A stretch of 64,000 bases of DNA, from the NCBI GenBank assembly GCA_907163375.1, contig CAJQUW010001071.1, forward strand, positions 124,001-188,000, in the 5' to 3' direction. Shown in pieces: positions 18,501-26,020 of the stretch (positions within the stretch are counted from its first letter, which is position 1; each line of letters starts with the position of its first letter). Below the pieces are notes generated by a model that did no database searches, was not told the DNA's origin, and saw only the letters and a list, made by a program, of their open reading frames with translations. Origin of the DNA: Prostheceraeus crozeri (taxonomy: Eukaryota > Platyhelminthes > Polycladida > Euryleptidae). A program made the position numbers and the translations under genes.

Positions 18501-19337
18501 TATAAGAATAATAGTCTATTCGGAAAGACCATGGAGGATGTTAGAAAACGTATGAATTACAAACTAGTCGTTGATGAACAAAAATATCACAAATTGACCT
18601 CATCACCTCTTTTCATTGATAGAGACATCATCGATGAGGATCTTGTAGGTGTTAAAATGATTAAATCAGAAGTTGAGTTGTGCAAACCCATCTATATTGG
18701 GCAAGCCGTTTTAGATTATTCCAAGCTTGAAATGTATCAACTCTTCTACAAAATATTAAAACCATGCCCTCTCGTAAAAGAGGTTCGCTTGCTGGGTGGT
18801 GATACAGATAGTTTCTTTTTAGGAATTACCACTCAAAAAGATTTAAATTTTAATGAAGTAGGTAAGTCATTAGAAAAATATTTCGATACATCTAACTACA
18901 ATCCCACTCATCCACTCTATTCCATACAGAATAAAGCCAAACTTGGTTGTTTTAAGGATGAAACAGCAGGAAAGGAAATAGATGAAATGATTCTCCTCCG
19001 TCCTAAAATGTATTCCATGAAACTAAAAGAATGTGCAGATAGTATTAAGCGTGCTAAAGGTATATCAAAATCCATTGTTCATAAAATGAAACATCGGTCC
19101 TATAAGAAGGCCTATAAAAATAAAACTATAACGTTTGTCAATATGACAATCTTAAAATCTCAAGTTCATACTGTGAAAACGTACACGTTCAAGAAACGAG
19201 CACTTTCAGCATGGGAGGATAAGAGGTGTTGGATAGGACATAACACATCTCTTCCACATGGACATCCTGACACAAACATACCTCCACCCAAAAGAATAAA
19301 ACTCACGCTACCACATTCAGGAGATGTATTGACATAA
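15537..19337 (+). CDS. polB: Protein-primed family B DNA polymerase
   Basis: This is the Polinton replicase, copying the element from protein-primed ends. Two N-terminal C2H2-like fingers (about residues 28-51 and 72-96, counted from 15519) precede a 3'-5' exonuclease with DIE (about 439), FHNFKGYD (about 570-577) and YLELD (about 731). Within it sits a CPKC...DHDHITG...LCSKC zinc/endonuclease VII-like insert (about 522-567) common in this family. Polymerase motifs are YDQNNLYG (A, about 823), NNSLFGKT (B, about 997), DTDS (C, about 1095) and KMYSMK. At about 1270 residues it has the usual Polinton length. The start is uncertain: 15537 is the first ATG of the uninterrupted frame, but a spliced leader from 15365 is likely. 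It ends before a convergent poly(A) signal. Confidence 0.95.
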   Translation: MISLSGDVSSSSGLSRQGNEWECADCGHMFTRKHSLLRHIKQRVCQRKAASISGGEVDSDDDISFPCDLCPLSFDSHFQRSSHRLQHTHANDHYTNGTSTISLINVSHNNLVRDYCMESNTQIVDFPEWLLQNSNIIEALFNNLDNFRMKALIYLKLKYIKIDFQTGQVTERIQFHIPSSSATEVVDCESWLNFHIQCLKSNVDKFNQRDSALIFDGVDSAIFKISLLESHAARGTFKLPKTLYNKKAVINVDCKSQCFKYAVLSILHYNDINAHRDRTYSYRQWEDELDFEGCDSNNMKIKDVETFEKHNKIKIVVHVWEKGLKGARYNSRSTCYERVVNLLLVKQDDSEEWHYCGIPKISRLYTHLGHSKRGEHFVCDRCIRSFWSKDKFETHYEWCKRGKLQMERMPKDKIFSHRDNGDELSPLRVIYADIECYIDDIIHKPAAISCYEVWHDHFRNRQNKMHTWQGEDCISKFLEFLDKAAKFQQSYDSQLQRKSLHMSDEDKQKFESCTSCPKCHKTFDDDKIKKVRDHDHITGKFRNALCSKCNFSLRLRRRVLPVIFHNFKGYDSHMLIKGGLSQMKSWQFNVIAQTREKFMAMTAKVPVDKTKENKTVFFEIKFLDSFQFMSASLASLVRNLKFLPHSQTLKKHYPNLTDEIITRKGVFPYAYFSSMSKLNETTLPSIDKFKNDLTGEDCPVEDYEHAQEAWLKFNCKTFGDYMIAYLELDVILLADVFQEFRRVALEEDKLDPIHFVSLPAMSFKSAFKMTGETIHLLQDPEMYNIFERGIRGGLTFVNKHHIKSETVGDDHIHLKYYDQNNLYGSSLSKPLPHSEFSWLNQNELEYYSNPSNILNIPDEGDWGYYFEVDLIYPNSIKNKTADFPLAPESGEVTEDMFSPFMSQFHNNLTECGQPRYKPCRKLLLTQYDKKNYLVHFCILKFYLEMGMLLKSVHRIIKFRQKAFLKPYIDSNSQKRALAQNNFEKDFYKYKNNSLFGKTMEDVRKRMNYKLVVDEQKYHKLTSSPLFIDRDIIDEDLVGVKMIKSEVELCKPIYIGQAVLDYSKLEMYQLFYKILKPCPLVKEVRLLGGDTDSFFLGITTQKDLNFNEVGKSLEKYFDTSNYNPTHPLYSIQNKAKLGCFKDETAGKEIDEMILLRPKMYSMKLKECADSIKRAKGISKSIVHKMKHRSYKKAYKNKTITFVNMTILKSQVHTVKTYTFKKRALSAWEDKRCWIGHNTSLPHGHPDTNIPPPKRIKLTLPHSGDVLT

Positions 19338-19487
19338 TCAACTTTAACTCAGTATTTTGATGTTGCTTTTTGTAGATATACATGGTTGTTTTATGTATCG
19401 CATGAGATCGTTTCTTCCTTGTGAATATATGCCTACAGTCAGCCCATTCCCCCTATATCTGTGAAAAGACTTTTTCATATACATATT

Positions 19488-19501
19488 TTTATTTCAATAA
19501 A
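19488..19501. terminator. Convergent poly(A) signals
   Basis: AATAAA at 19496-19501 serves the polymerase gene, and AATAAA on the minus strand (19493-19488) serves the minus-strand gene ending at 19517. The two overlap tail to tail. Confidence 0.75.
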
Positions 19502-19516
19502 CATATCACAATGACT

Positions 19517-21067
19517 TCACTTTGTTTTCCGAAACACTAAAGTTACGAGGGATTTAGTATCTTTCACATGGATACACTCTTGTAAACCATTGGTAATTTT
19601 GATAGCAATAGAGGGTATAGTTTGTTTGACGACGGGATGATAGAAAATAGATTCAAACATCTTCTCGACTATTCCATATGAAGCGTCTTTATCATGAATG
19701 AAATCACGTAAAATGTATTCTTTTTTCTCGCCAACAGAAATAGGTAAAATCAAATCACTTTGAATGTAAAGGTGTTGTTCATGTTTATCAAGTGTCATTG
19801 GTGTTTCTATACCAATCGTATGCGCAGCAGCAAACACAGTTTGTAGCATTGAAAAGCCAAAGAGTTTTTTCAAATTTTTACTCAATTGACATTGAATGTC
19901 ATCACCCAGTTTCAGAACAACGCGTTGTTTTTCAATTGAAAACGAAATGTGGTGTGTCTTTACATCATATTTACTTTTCATCACATGCTTCAACTTCTGT
20001 TGTATATAAGGATTTACTACATGAATGAAGCTTTCAACTGTATGATATAGACGCGGCATTATATTGATAGCAACTTTAGATTCTTCATAAGACTGGTAAA
20101 TTTTCTTGATGCGATCGCCATAGATGTCCACCCACCATTCATCATTAACTGAATCAGCTTTAGTGTGATATTCATGAGAACCATACACCACACCGCTTCC
20201 AATAATAGGCGTATAATGTCTTACAAAATGACGCAAGGTTGGAGAGAAATAAACTGTAAGTTTGTCATTATATTTCTGAATAACCAACTTATTTTTGTCC
20301 GCCATAATTTTCTCTCCATACTTCTTACCCACAGTCTCATTCCATCGTTTTACTAACTCAATAAGTGATAAAGGTTGAACACCACGCTTTTTCAAAATGA
20401 TGCGTTCTTCGCATTCTACAACATCTTCATCAAATATTTTAAATCTATAATGAAATTTGTTGATTCGAGTTGAATAAACTTTTTTAACATTTGCAGTAGC
20501 AATTGACGTTAGATGTAGTCCATGACCAAAACCAAGATGTGGATAGAATTCACTATCCAACCTCAGCGTAAGACCTTTAGTAAAAGAATGAAAGCGGAGG
20601 AACTGTCTCCCACTCCAATGATAGATAGTAAACTCATAAGCTTTCTGATTTTTATTCTTCATGATGGAAGTATTACCACTGTTGAATGCCTTAATAATTT
20701 TCTCATTCCCAAATGGCTCATAAGAATCTGATTTTATCTGAATCCATTCATAGTTCCACTTTCCATCTGATGTTAAATTGTATGGGAACTGAAATGCATT
20801 ATTCATCGTTATTCCATCATGGGTGCGAGGAGTCAATATCATTTCTTCCAAATCATTCACATTCTGAATATTGCTATCATAGCAAATACTAGAAACGCCA
20901 ACTTCCCATTCACCTTCTAAATGCAGTGGCCGATTTAATTCTACTCGATAGTCTGATGGTTTATTTTTGGGAAATTTATTCATAGAAGCATTACTGGGCA
21001 AGTAGATTAGAAACGAGTCCTTATTTTCACTTTCCATATTATTCACATTGGAAAAATATATTAGCAT
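19517..21067 (-). CDS. Virion-type Polinton protein, paralogue A
   Basis: About 506-516 residues. It shares with the next gene an N-terminal block (FLIYLPSNAS, then NRPLHLEGEWEVGVSSI) that I associate with uncharacterised invertebrate Polinton proteins. No enzymatic motif is seen. The sequence is beta-rich with no signal peptide. Pairing with the next gene and clustering with the structural block suggest a minor capsid or fibre-like role, which is inference. The internal ATG at 21037 is a better start than 21067, since a motif TACTTTTGCAT (21067-21077, ATGCAAAAGTA on the minus strand) then sits upstream, as in two other virion genes. Confidence 0.7.
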   Translation of the reverse strand: MLIYFSNVNNMESENKDSFLIYLPSNASMNKFPKNKPSDYRVELNRPLHLEGEWEVGVSSICYDSNIQNVNDLEEMILTPRTHDGITMNNAFQFPYNLTSDGKWNYEWIQIKSDSYEPFGNEKIIKAFNSGNTSIMKNKNQKAYEFTIYHWSGRQFLRFHSFTKGLTLRLDSEFYPHLGFGHGLHLTSIATANVKKVYSTRINKFHYRFKIFDEDVVECEERIILKKRGVQPLSLIELVKRWNETVGKKYGEKIMADKNKLVIQKYNDKLTVYFSPTLRHFVRHYTPIIGSGVVYGSHEYHTKADSVNDEWWVDIYGDRIKKIYQSYEESKVAINIMPRLYHTVESFIHVVNPYIQQKLKHVMKSKYDVKTHHISFSIEKQRVVLKLGDDIQCQLSKNLKKLFGFSMLQTVFAAAHTIGIETPMTLDKHEQHLYIQSDLILPISVGEKKEYILRDFIHDKDASYGIVEKMFESIFYHPVVKQTIPSIAIKITNGLQECIHVKDTKSLVTLVFRKTK

Positions 21068-21076
21068 ACTTTTGCA

Positions 21077-22474
21077 TTAACTCTTCATTCGGAAATGGAG
21101 TGTAATACTTGTCACAGCATCTTTATGAAAAGGAATCAACGCACCAGCATCATCATAAATGGCAATATCAATTTGTGGGATGTAGTTTGATTTCAGCTTT
21201 GTATAATGCACTTTCTTGAAAGTATGCTCAGATAAAATACTGCAGCTTTTTGGCTGGTATGGTATCATTGCTAGCAATGGAGCTTCAACATCTCCCACAC
21301 GTACATCTTCACCAATATTGGAATATATCTGAAAATAGTTAATACGACGCGATAGCGACATGTCTGCGCTAGCTTTGGTTACAGTACCACTTTTAAAGAT
21401 ATTTTGATCAAAACCCAAAATGTCCATTAGAGTTTTATCCATAATTAGTTCAATACCTTTTCCATTTATAGTGAGAGACAAAGTACCTTCTTTTTCAGAA
21501 AATGAAATATGTTGCTCATTAATCACTTCATTTAAATAATCTACAACCAATTTAACCGAAGTAATAATGCGAGGCATCAACACTCTTGTTTCATGTAAGA
21601 AACCACCAAAAGGCTCTACACACTTTCTGTATAAAGATACGGCCCATTCTGTATCAAATTGATTTGACCTTTCACATGGTAAATGTTGCATATCAGATTT
21701 TCCATGAACAGCTGCAGAACGATGTCGTAAGAACTGATGAAAATCTTTTGAACAAACTAATACTAGATCATCATCATTTAATTTGCTTATTGCAATATGA
21801 TTAGATGATTTAATATAAGTCAATGTTGCCACTTGTTTGTCATCAACTCGAAGGAGATAATTAAATTTCTTCAATAATGTTTCAGGAGTCATGTTTGTCT
21901 TTCTTGGCTTAATCACAATCTTCTTCACCAACGTCTTCTCATTTCTTGGAATAAGATCTACATAATAAGCTTCCTCTCGATATATTAACTGTTTATGACC
22001 ACTTATGTGGTAATTAACGTTAAAATTATCATAGCTTGTTAAGGCGCTAGCGAGGTAGCCTAAATCATTTCTTAAACTTGGACTTAAACCAACAATCCAA
22101 TCTTTCTCAACTACATGATGTACATAATTATAATCATCATTGTGCGGAGTAAATTGGACAATATGTTTACACGCTTTATTCAAGAAATCATATATAAACT
22201 TTTTACATGATAAGAGATCTTTCTTTGGCCACTGTGGAATGTATACTCGGCACCCCTTTTCACATTGATAAGCAGCTGTACGCCTCATATTAATAGTCAT
22301 CACCTCATGATCAAAAGTATAGACACAGTTGCTATAAACAAGTTGAGTGACACCCACTTCCCAATTCCCATTTAGCTGTTGTGCATGATCAATGGGAGTA
22401 GAAAAGAGTGCGGCTCGATTGCTAGTAAATCTCTTTGTAGCCGCATTGCTAAGCAAAATATGATAAAACGACAT
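21077..22474 (-). CDS. Virion-type Polinton protein, paralogue B
   Basis: 465 residues from the first ATG at 22474. The N-terminus (FYHILLSNAATKRFTSN, then LNGNWEVGVTQLVY) matches the equivalent part of the adjacent gene, and both proteins have similar spacing of a later LYRK/MPRI segment, so the two arose by tandem duplication. The function is unknown and a structural role is inferred. The gene ends nine bases before its paralogue. It is divergent from a small plus-strand gene whose start lies only 36 bases away. Confidence 0.7.
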   Translation of the reverse strand: MSFYHILLSNAATKRFTSNRAALFSTPIDHAQQLNGNWEVGVTQLVYSNCVYTFDHEVMTINMRRTAAYQCEKGCRVYIPQWPKKDLLSCKKFIYDFLNKACKHIVQFTPHNDDYNYVHHVVEKDWIVGLSPSLRNDLGYLASALTSYDNFNVNYHISGHKQLIYREEAYYVDLIPRNEKTLVKKIVIKPRKTNMTPETLLKKFNYLLRVDDKQVATLTYIKSSNHIAISKLNDDDLVLVCSKDFHQFLRHRSAAVHGKSDMQHLPCERSNQFDTEWAVSLYRKCVEPFGGFLHETRVLMPRIITSVKLVVDYLNEVINEQHISFSEKEGTLSLTINGKGIELIMDKTLMDILGFDQNIFKSGTVTKASADMSLSRRINYFQIYSNIGEDVRVGDVEAPLLAMIPYQPKSCSILSEHTFKKVHYTKLKSNYIPQIDIAIYDDAGALIPFHKDAVTSITLHFRMKS

Positions 22475-22492
22475 TTTTATATTGCTAATCTG

Positions 22493-22503
22493 CAACTTTG
22501 CAT
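22493..22503 (-). promoter_or_regulatory. Candidate late-promoter motif ATGCAAAGTTG
   Basis: The 11-mer (CAACTTTGCAT on the plus strand) is 19 bases upstream of the start at 22474. It recurs exactly at 26007-26017 and with small changes at 21067-21077, each 20-40 bases before a virion-type gene. It could equally act on the divergent plus-strand gene at 22510. Confidence 0.45.
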
Positions 22504-22509
22504 AACATC

Positions 22510-22866
22510 ATGAAGACTTGGATTTTGGACTCTCTACAATATATCAGAGTTGATCGTGATGGAAACGTACATTTCAAAAATTCTCATGGTCATACATCAA
22601 GAGGAATTACATTAACATGGCGACAATTTGTCAACCTCAATGATATCATGAGGGATTTGGAATATTTTGAAACATTAAGATTCATCTCCTTGGGTGATCA
22701 AGTTTGGCTTCAACATTACAGAAATGAAATTCAAATCTACCATTCTCATTCCGCAAACTGTTTCTCATTTCGCAAATACAATTGGGAGAAGTATAGAAGA
22801 TACATACATCGCTCCATCATGACATTTATTCGTCGTGAGTTCATCGCCCTACTATGCAAATCTTAA
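22510..22866 (+). CDS. 118-residue small basic protein, paralogue 1
   Basis: Starts at the first ATG (MKTWILDSLQYI). It is a single domain with GNVHFKNSHG, an LTWRQFVNLNDIM helix, GDQVWL and a C-terminal FRKYNWEKYRRYIHRSI. The next gene has the same domain. The strand-helix-strand order and the Leu-Thr-Trp-Arg-Gln-Phe helix faintly recall the PC4-like single-strand DNA-binding fold, but this is weak. No membrane segment or zinc site. Confidence 0.65.
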   Translation: MKTWILDSLQYIRVDRDGNVHFKNSHGHTSRGITLTWRQFVNLNDIMRDLEYFETLRFISLGDQVWLQHYRNEIQIYHSHSANCFSFRKYNWEKYRRYIHRSIMTFIRREFIALLCKS

Positions 22867-22888
22867 TCAGATATGATTACCACGCACC

Positions 22889-23539
22889 ATGAGTTGGAAA
22901 TTAGATTCCCTACAACGTATTGAAACGGATCATGATCGAAACGTCTATTTCAAAGATTCAACTGGAAATGTGAGAAGAGAGTTTGTTTTATCTTATCGTC
23001 ATTTTCAATCTCTACATCATATCATGAAGGACTTGAAATACTTCTATATGAAAAGACATTCACGTATTGGAAATCGCATCTGGCTGCGCGTCAACAATCG
23101 GCGAATTCAACTCTATCATTCCCAACTTCATACTAACTTCACATTTCATCAAGGTAGTTGGGAAAAGTATAAAAGGAAGGTACATCGCTCAATTTACTCA
23201 TTCTTTCATCATGAAGCGCCATCGCTACACCATCGTCAACATTCTCCGTCGCTTCAGACTCTACACCAAAATCGATCTCACAACATTACGCCAACAGCTT
23301 CCAAACAGCAAGTATTACCCGGGCCGTCCTCAAATGTTAGTGGTGAAGATGAACAATTCACGGAATCTTCAACTCTTCCCAAATGGGACTGTACAGATTC
23401 TCGGCGCCCTTTCTCATTCATCGGCGCAGTCAATGCGCTTAGAGCTACAGAGACTACTACGTCGGATATGGAAGAGGGAGAGGTGTGTGATGTCGAATCT
23501 GACTGTGGACAATATGGTGATCTCTACTCAATTGAGTGA
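22889..23539 (+). CDS. 216-residue protein, paralogue 2 with overprinted tail
   Basis: Residues 1-107 align with the preceding gene (WKLDSLQRIETDHDRNVYFK, LSYRHFQSLHHIMKDL, RIGNRIWL, SWEKYKRKVHRSI), a tandem duplication. Residues from about 108 on have no counterpart there and lie over the TBP-like gene in another frame. This tail is Ser/Thr-rich and ends acidic (SDMEEGEVCDVESDCGQYGD), so it is either a genuine overprinted, disordered extension or a chance open frame. Confidence 0.65.
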   Translation: MSWKLDSLQRIETDHDRNVYFKDSTGNVRREFVLSYRHFQSLHHIMKDLKYFYMKRHSRIGNRIWLRVNNRRIQLYHSQLHTNFTFHQGSWEKYKRKVHRSIYSFFHHEAPSLHHRQHSPSLQTLHQNRSHNITPTASKQQVLPGPSSNVSGEDEQFTESSTLPKWDCTDSRRPFSFIGAVNALRATETTTSDMEEGEVCDVESDCGQYGDLYSIE

Positions 23540-23756
23540 CAGTCTATCATTTTTGAAGATTCGTACCAGCAGTTACAGTTTGTGTTATGAACCCGAACTT
23601 TTTCCTGCAGCTCTCATTAGTTGTTGGTTGCCTGTGCATGTGGCAATCTTTCATAATAGTAAAGTGATCATTACTGGACTAAAATCTCATGAACAAGCAA
23701 ATATGATCCTAGACTATCTCATTGAGTATGTACGTACCCAGCGGATTGTAAAATAA
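23211..23756 (+). CDS. TATA-binding-protein-like protein (two TBP repeats)
   Basis: 181 residues from the ATG at 23211. Residues about 7-87 and 97-175 look like the two halves of the TBP saddle. In the second half CYEPELFP, then HVAIFHNSKVIITGLKSHEQA, follow the TBP pattern YEPELFPGL...LIFSSGKVVCTGAKS; the first half has KIDLTTL...YYPGRP...LQLFPNGTVQILGALS. Known TBPs bind TATA DNA and recruit TFIIB and polymerase II. Several promoters in the same element have strong TATA boxes, so a role in transcribing the element is plausible. The gene overlaps the tail of the previous gene by 329 bases in another frame and ends at AATAAA (23752). Identification is by eye and needs a profile search. Confidence 0.75.
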   Translation: MKRHRYTIVNILRRFRLYTKIDLTTLRQQLPNSKYYPGRPQMLVVKMNNSRNLQLFPNGTVQILGALSHSSAQSMRLELQRLLRRIWKRERCVMSNLTVDNMVISTQLSDSLSFLKIRTSSYSLCYEPELFPAALISCWLPVHVAIFHNSKVIITGLKSHEQANMILDYLIEYVRTQRIVK

Positions 23757-23787
23757 AAAACAATTTTTCCAACATGATGTTTTTATT
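23752..23787. terminator. Convergent poly(A) signals
   Basis: AATAAA at 23752-23757 overlaps the stop of the TBP-like gene. On the minus strand AATAAA (23787-23782) overlaps the end of the protease gene. Confidence 0.75.
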
Positions 23788-24244
23788 TCAAATCATGATA
23801 GAACTTACAAATCATTTTTTCATTAGAGGATGGATTACATGAAAAGTTTTGAATAACAGATGCAAATCGAGATACATGTAAACGTTTTAAGATGAAGTAC
23901 AGTACAAAAGCACCACACGTTGATGAAAGTGGATGTTGTAGTATGCGTTCATTTCGCTGATATTGACGCGTATGTTTTCTCAACCACTGCTGTGTTGGTA
24001 TATTTGGAGGTTGAGCAAGAGAGTCAAATAGTTCACCACGTCGGTCTTCTCCAATAAAGATCGCTTTCCAATGCTCACCGCCTAAATTCTGTGAATGAGT
24101 GTTTAGCACAATAAAGATGGGATAGTGATTTACTGCAGGTGGTAAGGTATCGAGTGAATAGACATTATCGAAAGCTTTCAACGTCGCTTCGTCTGCATTA
24201 CGCTGCACTTTAGTCTTAATATCGTCAGCAGTCAACCAACTCAT
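23783..24244 (-). CDS. Adenain-like cysteine protease (maturation protease)
   Basis: 153 residues, C48/C5 (ULP1-adenain) type. Catalytic candidates are His58 in GGEHW, Asp74 in ELFDSL, Gln103 in LQHP and Cys110 in STCGAFVLYF, in the correct order and spacing. In adenoviruses and Polintons this enzyme cleaves capsid precursors at Gly-rich sites, and the neighbouring basic proteins carry RGGS or KGGF segments. Its ATG overlaps the stop codon of the capsid gene upstream (TAATG), one of several such couplings in this block. Confidence 0.92.
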   Translation of the reverse strand: MSWLTADDIKTKVQRNADEATLKAFDNVYSLDTLPPAVNHYPIFIVLNTHSQNLGGEHWKAIFIGEDRRGELFDSLAQPPNIPTQQWLRKHTRQYQRNERILQHPLSSTCGAFVLYFILKRLHVSRFASVIQNFSCNPSSNEKMICKFYHDLK

Positions 24245-25521
24245 TAACGATTATACTGAAGAATCACGTCACGATACTTTGTAATTTCAATATTTGAATC
24301 GAAGACTGCATAAATTAATACATTGATCGTCTCAGGTAGTGTTCTTTTGAACGTCAAATCCAAACGAATATTATGAGGCACGTTCGCTTGACGATAGGGT
24401 GCACTAATATCGCTGTCAGCAGTCAAATCAAATGCATAAATAGTATATCCACTCTTAAATTCTTTCATAGTCAGTCCGTTGGTATCATCCGTATTGTAAA
24501 AGCCAAAGACATCCATAAAATCAACATAACTGCGCATAAATTGATCCGAAGCAAAATCTGGTTTGTAGGGTGGACCAGGATGACTCACACCATTAACACG
24601 TAAAGCAATTTCACTTAACTGATTGTGTTTAAAATTGAAAGGATTCTTCTTTATATTACCATTAAATGCATCATTTTCAACCATTGCCACCATGAGGAGC
24701 TTCGGTGCTTCCGATGGAAAGAGGCCATCTTTCATGAAACTCTTTTGATCTTTCGGAATTGTAAAGGTGAGAAGCTTTGTATGCTGAACGGGGTAAATGG
24801 CATTTTGGCGGTTAAGACCTTCAGCATGCCCTCTAATGACACTTGGATTCGGTACTACTCGACGAATGTAAAGTGCAATATCTTCCACATGAATTCTAAA
24901 ATTGTCAACTTTAGCAAATGCATTCAGCGCAAATTCAGGCTTATTCAATGTCAGCTTGAGTCGCATGCTGGTATTACAGAGTAAAAACTTTGACTGTCTA
25001 AAGAAGTCTAAATTCAGCGGACCATATAGCTGACATACTCTACTATCTTTAATCATAGCAGATCGCTTTACAAAGCCACTGTTTGTTTCAACATCAAATT
25101 TTCCTGCTTCATCTCTGTACCATCCCATGGCTTCCATATGACTTTTTTGTGCTGCTGGATGAAACTGTGATACATGATTGAAATATGATTTATAGGGATA
25201 ATCGCTTTGACCACCTTCCACCTGCTGCTCTCCAATCGTTAGAGAAACATCGCGAAGTAATGTAGTCAATGGTAAATTGTTCAGTCCAACTTTATGTGCA
25301 TCGTCAATAGCAGTTCCATCTGCTTGCTGAATTCTAAACCTCAAATCAAGCATCGCATAACTCAAATCTATGTAGTCATCACTACCACCAGGAATAACAA
25401 ATTCAATGGGGCCAGCATTCTCAGCTGTTCGAGGATGATAATCTACAATACTTGAACTAAGAATATCTGTCTGTATGGCTTGTTGATCGAACAAACAAAA
25501 ACCGGAAGTTTTACACTCCAT
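24244..25521 (-). CDS. Probable major capsid protein (jelly-roll type)
   Basis: 425 residues. The N-terminal part (PIEFVIPGGSDDYIDLSYAML, in the span about 38-60) is the hallmark of the Polinton proteins often annotated as F54H12.2-like, which I take to be the hexon-type capsid protein. The rest is beta-rich with regularly spaced Pro/Asn turns and no enzymatic motif. It lies between the protease and a basic core-type protein, the usual structural context. The start ATG is two bases after the stop of the upstream gene (TAATCATG). It could instead be the penton-type minor capsid protein. Confidence 0.7.
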   Translation of the reverse strand: MECKTSGFCLFDQQAIQTDILSSSIVDYHPRTAENAGPIEFVIPGGSDDYIDLSYAMLDLRFRIQQADGTAIDDAHKVGLNNLPLTTLLRDVSLTIGEQQVEGGQSDYPYKSYFNHVSQFHPAAQKSHMEAMGWYRDEAGKFDVETNSGFVKRSAMIKDSRVCQLYGPLNLDFFRQSKFLLCNTSMRLKLTLNKPEFALNAFAKVDNFRIHVEDIALYIRRVVPNPSVIRGHAEGLNRQNAIYPVQHTKLLTFTIPKDQKSFMKDGLFPSEAPKLLMVAMVENDAFNGNIKKNPFNFKHNQLSEIALRVNGVSHPGPPYKPDFASDQFMRSYVDFMDVFGFYNTDDTNGLTMKEFKSGYTIYAFDLTADSDISAPYRQANVPHNIRLDLTFKRTLPETINVLIYAVFDSNIEITKYRDVILQYNR

Positions 25522-25523
25522 GA

Positions 25524-25979
25524 TTAGAAGTTATAGCAGCGTCGTCGTTTAGCGCCTGATGAATGATTAGAGCCTCTGCGACGTTTGCGTGAATGCCTTT
25601 TGACTGAAGATCGCACCTTACCAGCTCCGCGATGTTTCCTCCTTCCTTTTCTCATTCGTTTAGGTGATTTCTTTCCTTGAGTAACACCAGCAATGGTCTG
25701 CTTCAATGTTTTTAAACCGCGTTCCTTCCCACGATTCAACAAACTGCTCTTAAAACTTCTACCTCTGGAAAGATCACTAGCAACATCACCAGCAAAGCCA
25801 ACGGCATTACTTAAAACATTTCGTTTTAAAGATCTACCGACATTGGATATGAGAGGTGCTACAACAGATTTCAGTGCACCAAGTATGCTACCTCCACGTT
25901 GGCGGCGAGCACCGATGTAAATTTGTCCTCCACCACTTACGTAGGAGGGTCGTGAATAAAATGAGGCAGTTGGATTCAT
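25524..25979 (-). CDS. Small basic virion/core-type protein
   Basis: 151 residues, strongly basic at the C-terminus (runs of Lys/Arg such as RKRRRGSNHSSGAKRRR). The centre has RQRGGSILGALKSVVAPLI, a Gly-Gly site followed by an amphipathic helix, like the precursor proteins pVI and pX that adenain trims. It probably binds DNA in the virion or lyses membranes. The 11-mer ATGCAAAGTTG lies 28 bases before its start. Confidence 0.75.
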   Translation of the reverse strand: MNPTASFYSRPSYVSGGGQIYIGARRQRGGSILGALKSVVAPLISNVGRSLKRNVLSNAVGFAGDVASDLSRGRSFKSSLLNRGKERGLKTLKQTIAGVTQGKKSPKRMRKGRRKHRGAGKVRSSVKRHSRKRRRGSNHSSGAKRRRCYNF

Positions 25980-26006
25980 AGCTCAAACCCTAAACATTGT
26001 TAGTTA

Positions 26007-26017
26007 CAACTTTGCAT
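26007..26017 (-). promoter_or_regulatory. Candidate late-promoter motif ATGCAAAGTTG
   Basis: Exact second copy of the 11-mer at 22493-22503, here 28 bases before the start of the basic virion protein gene at 25979. A looser form (TAGCAAAGACT, near 28995) precedes the gene starting at 28983. Confidence 0.45.
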
Positions 26018-26020
26018 GAA

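Noticed and set aside
23067-23210. Upstream extension of the TBP-like gene to 23067
   Set aside because: This part lies over the conserved domain of the neighbouring paralogue and does not resemble TBP; the ATG at 23211 is a better start.
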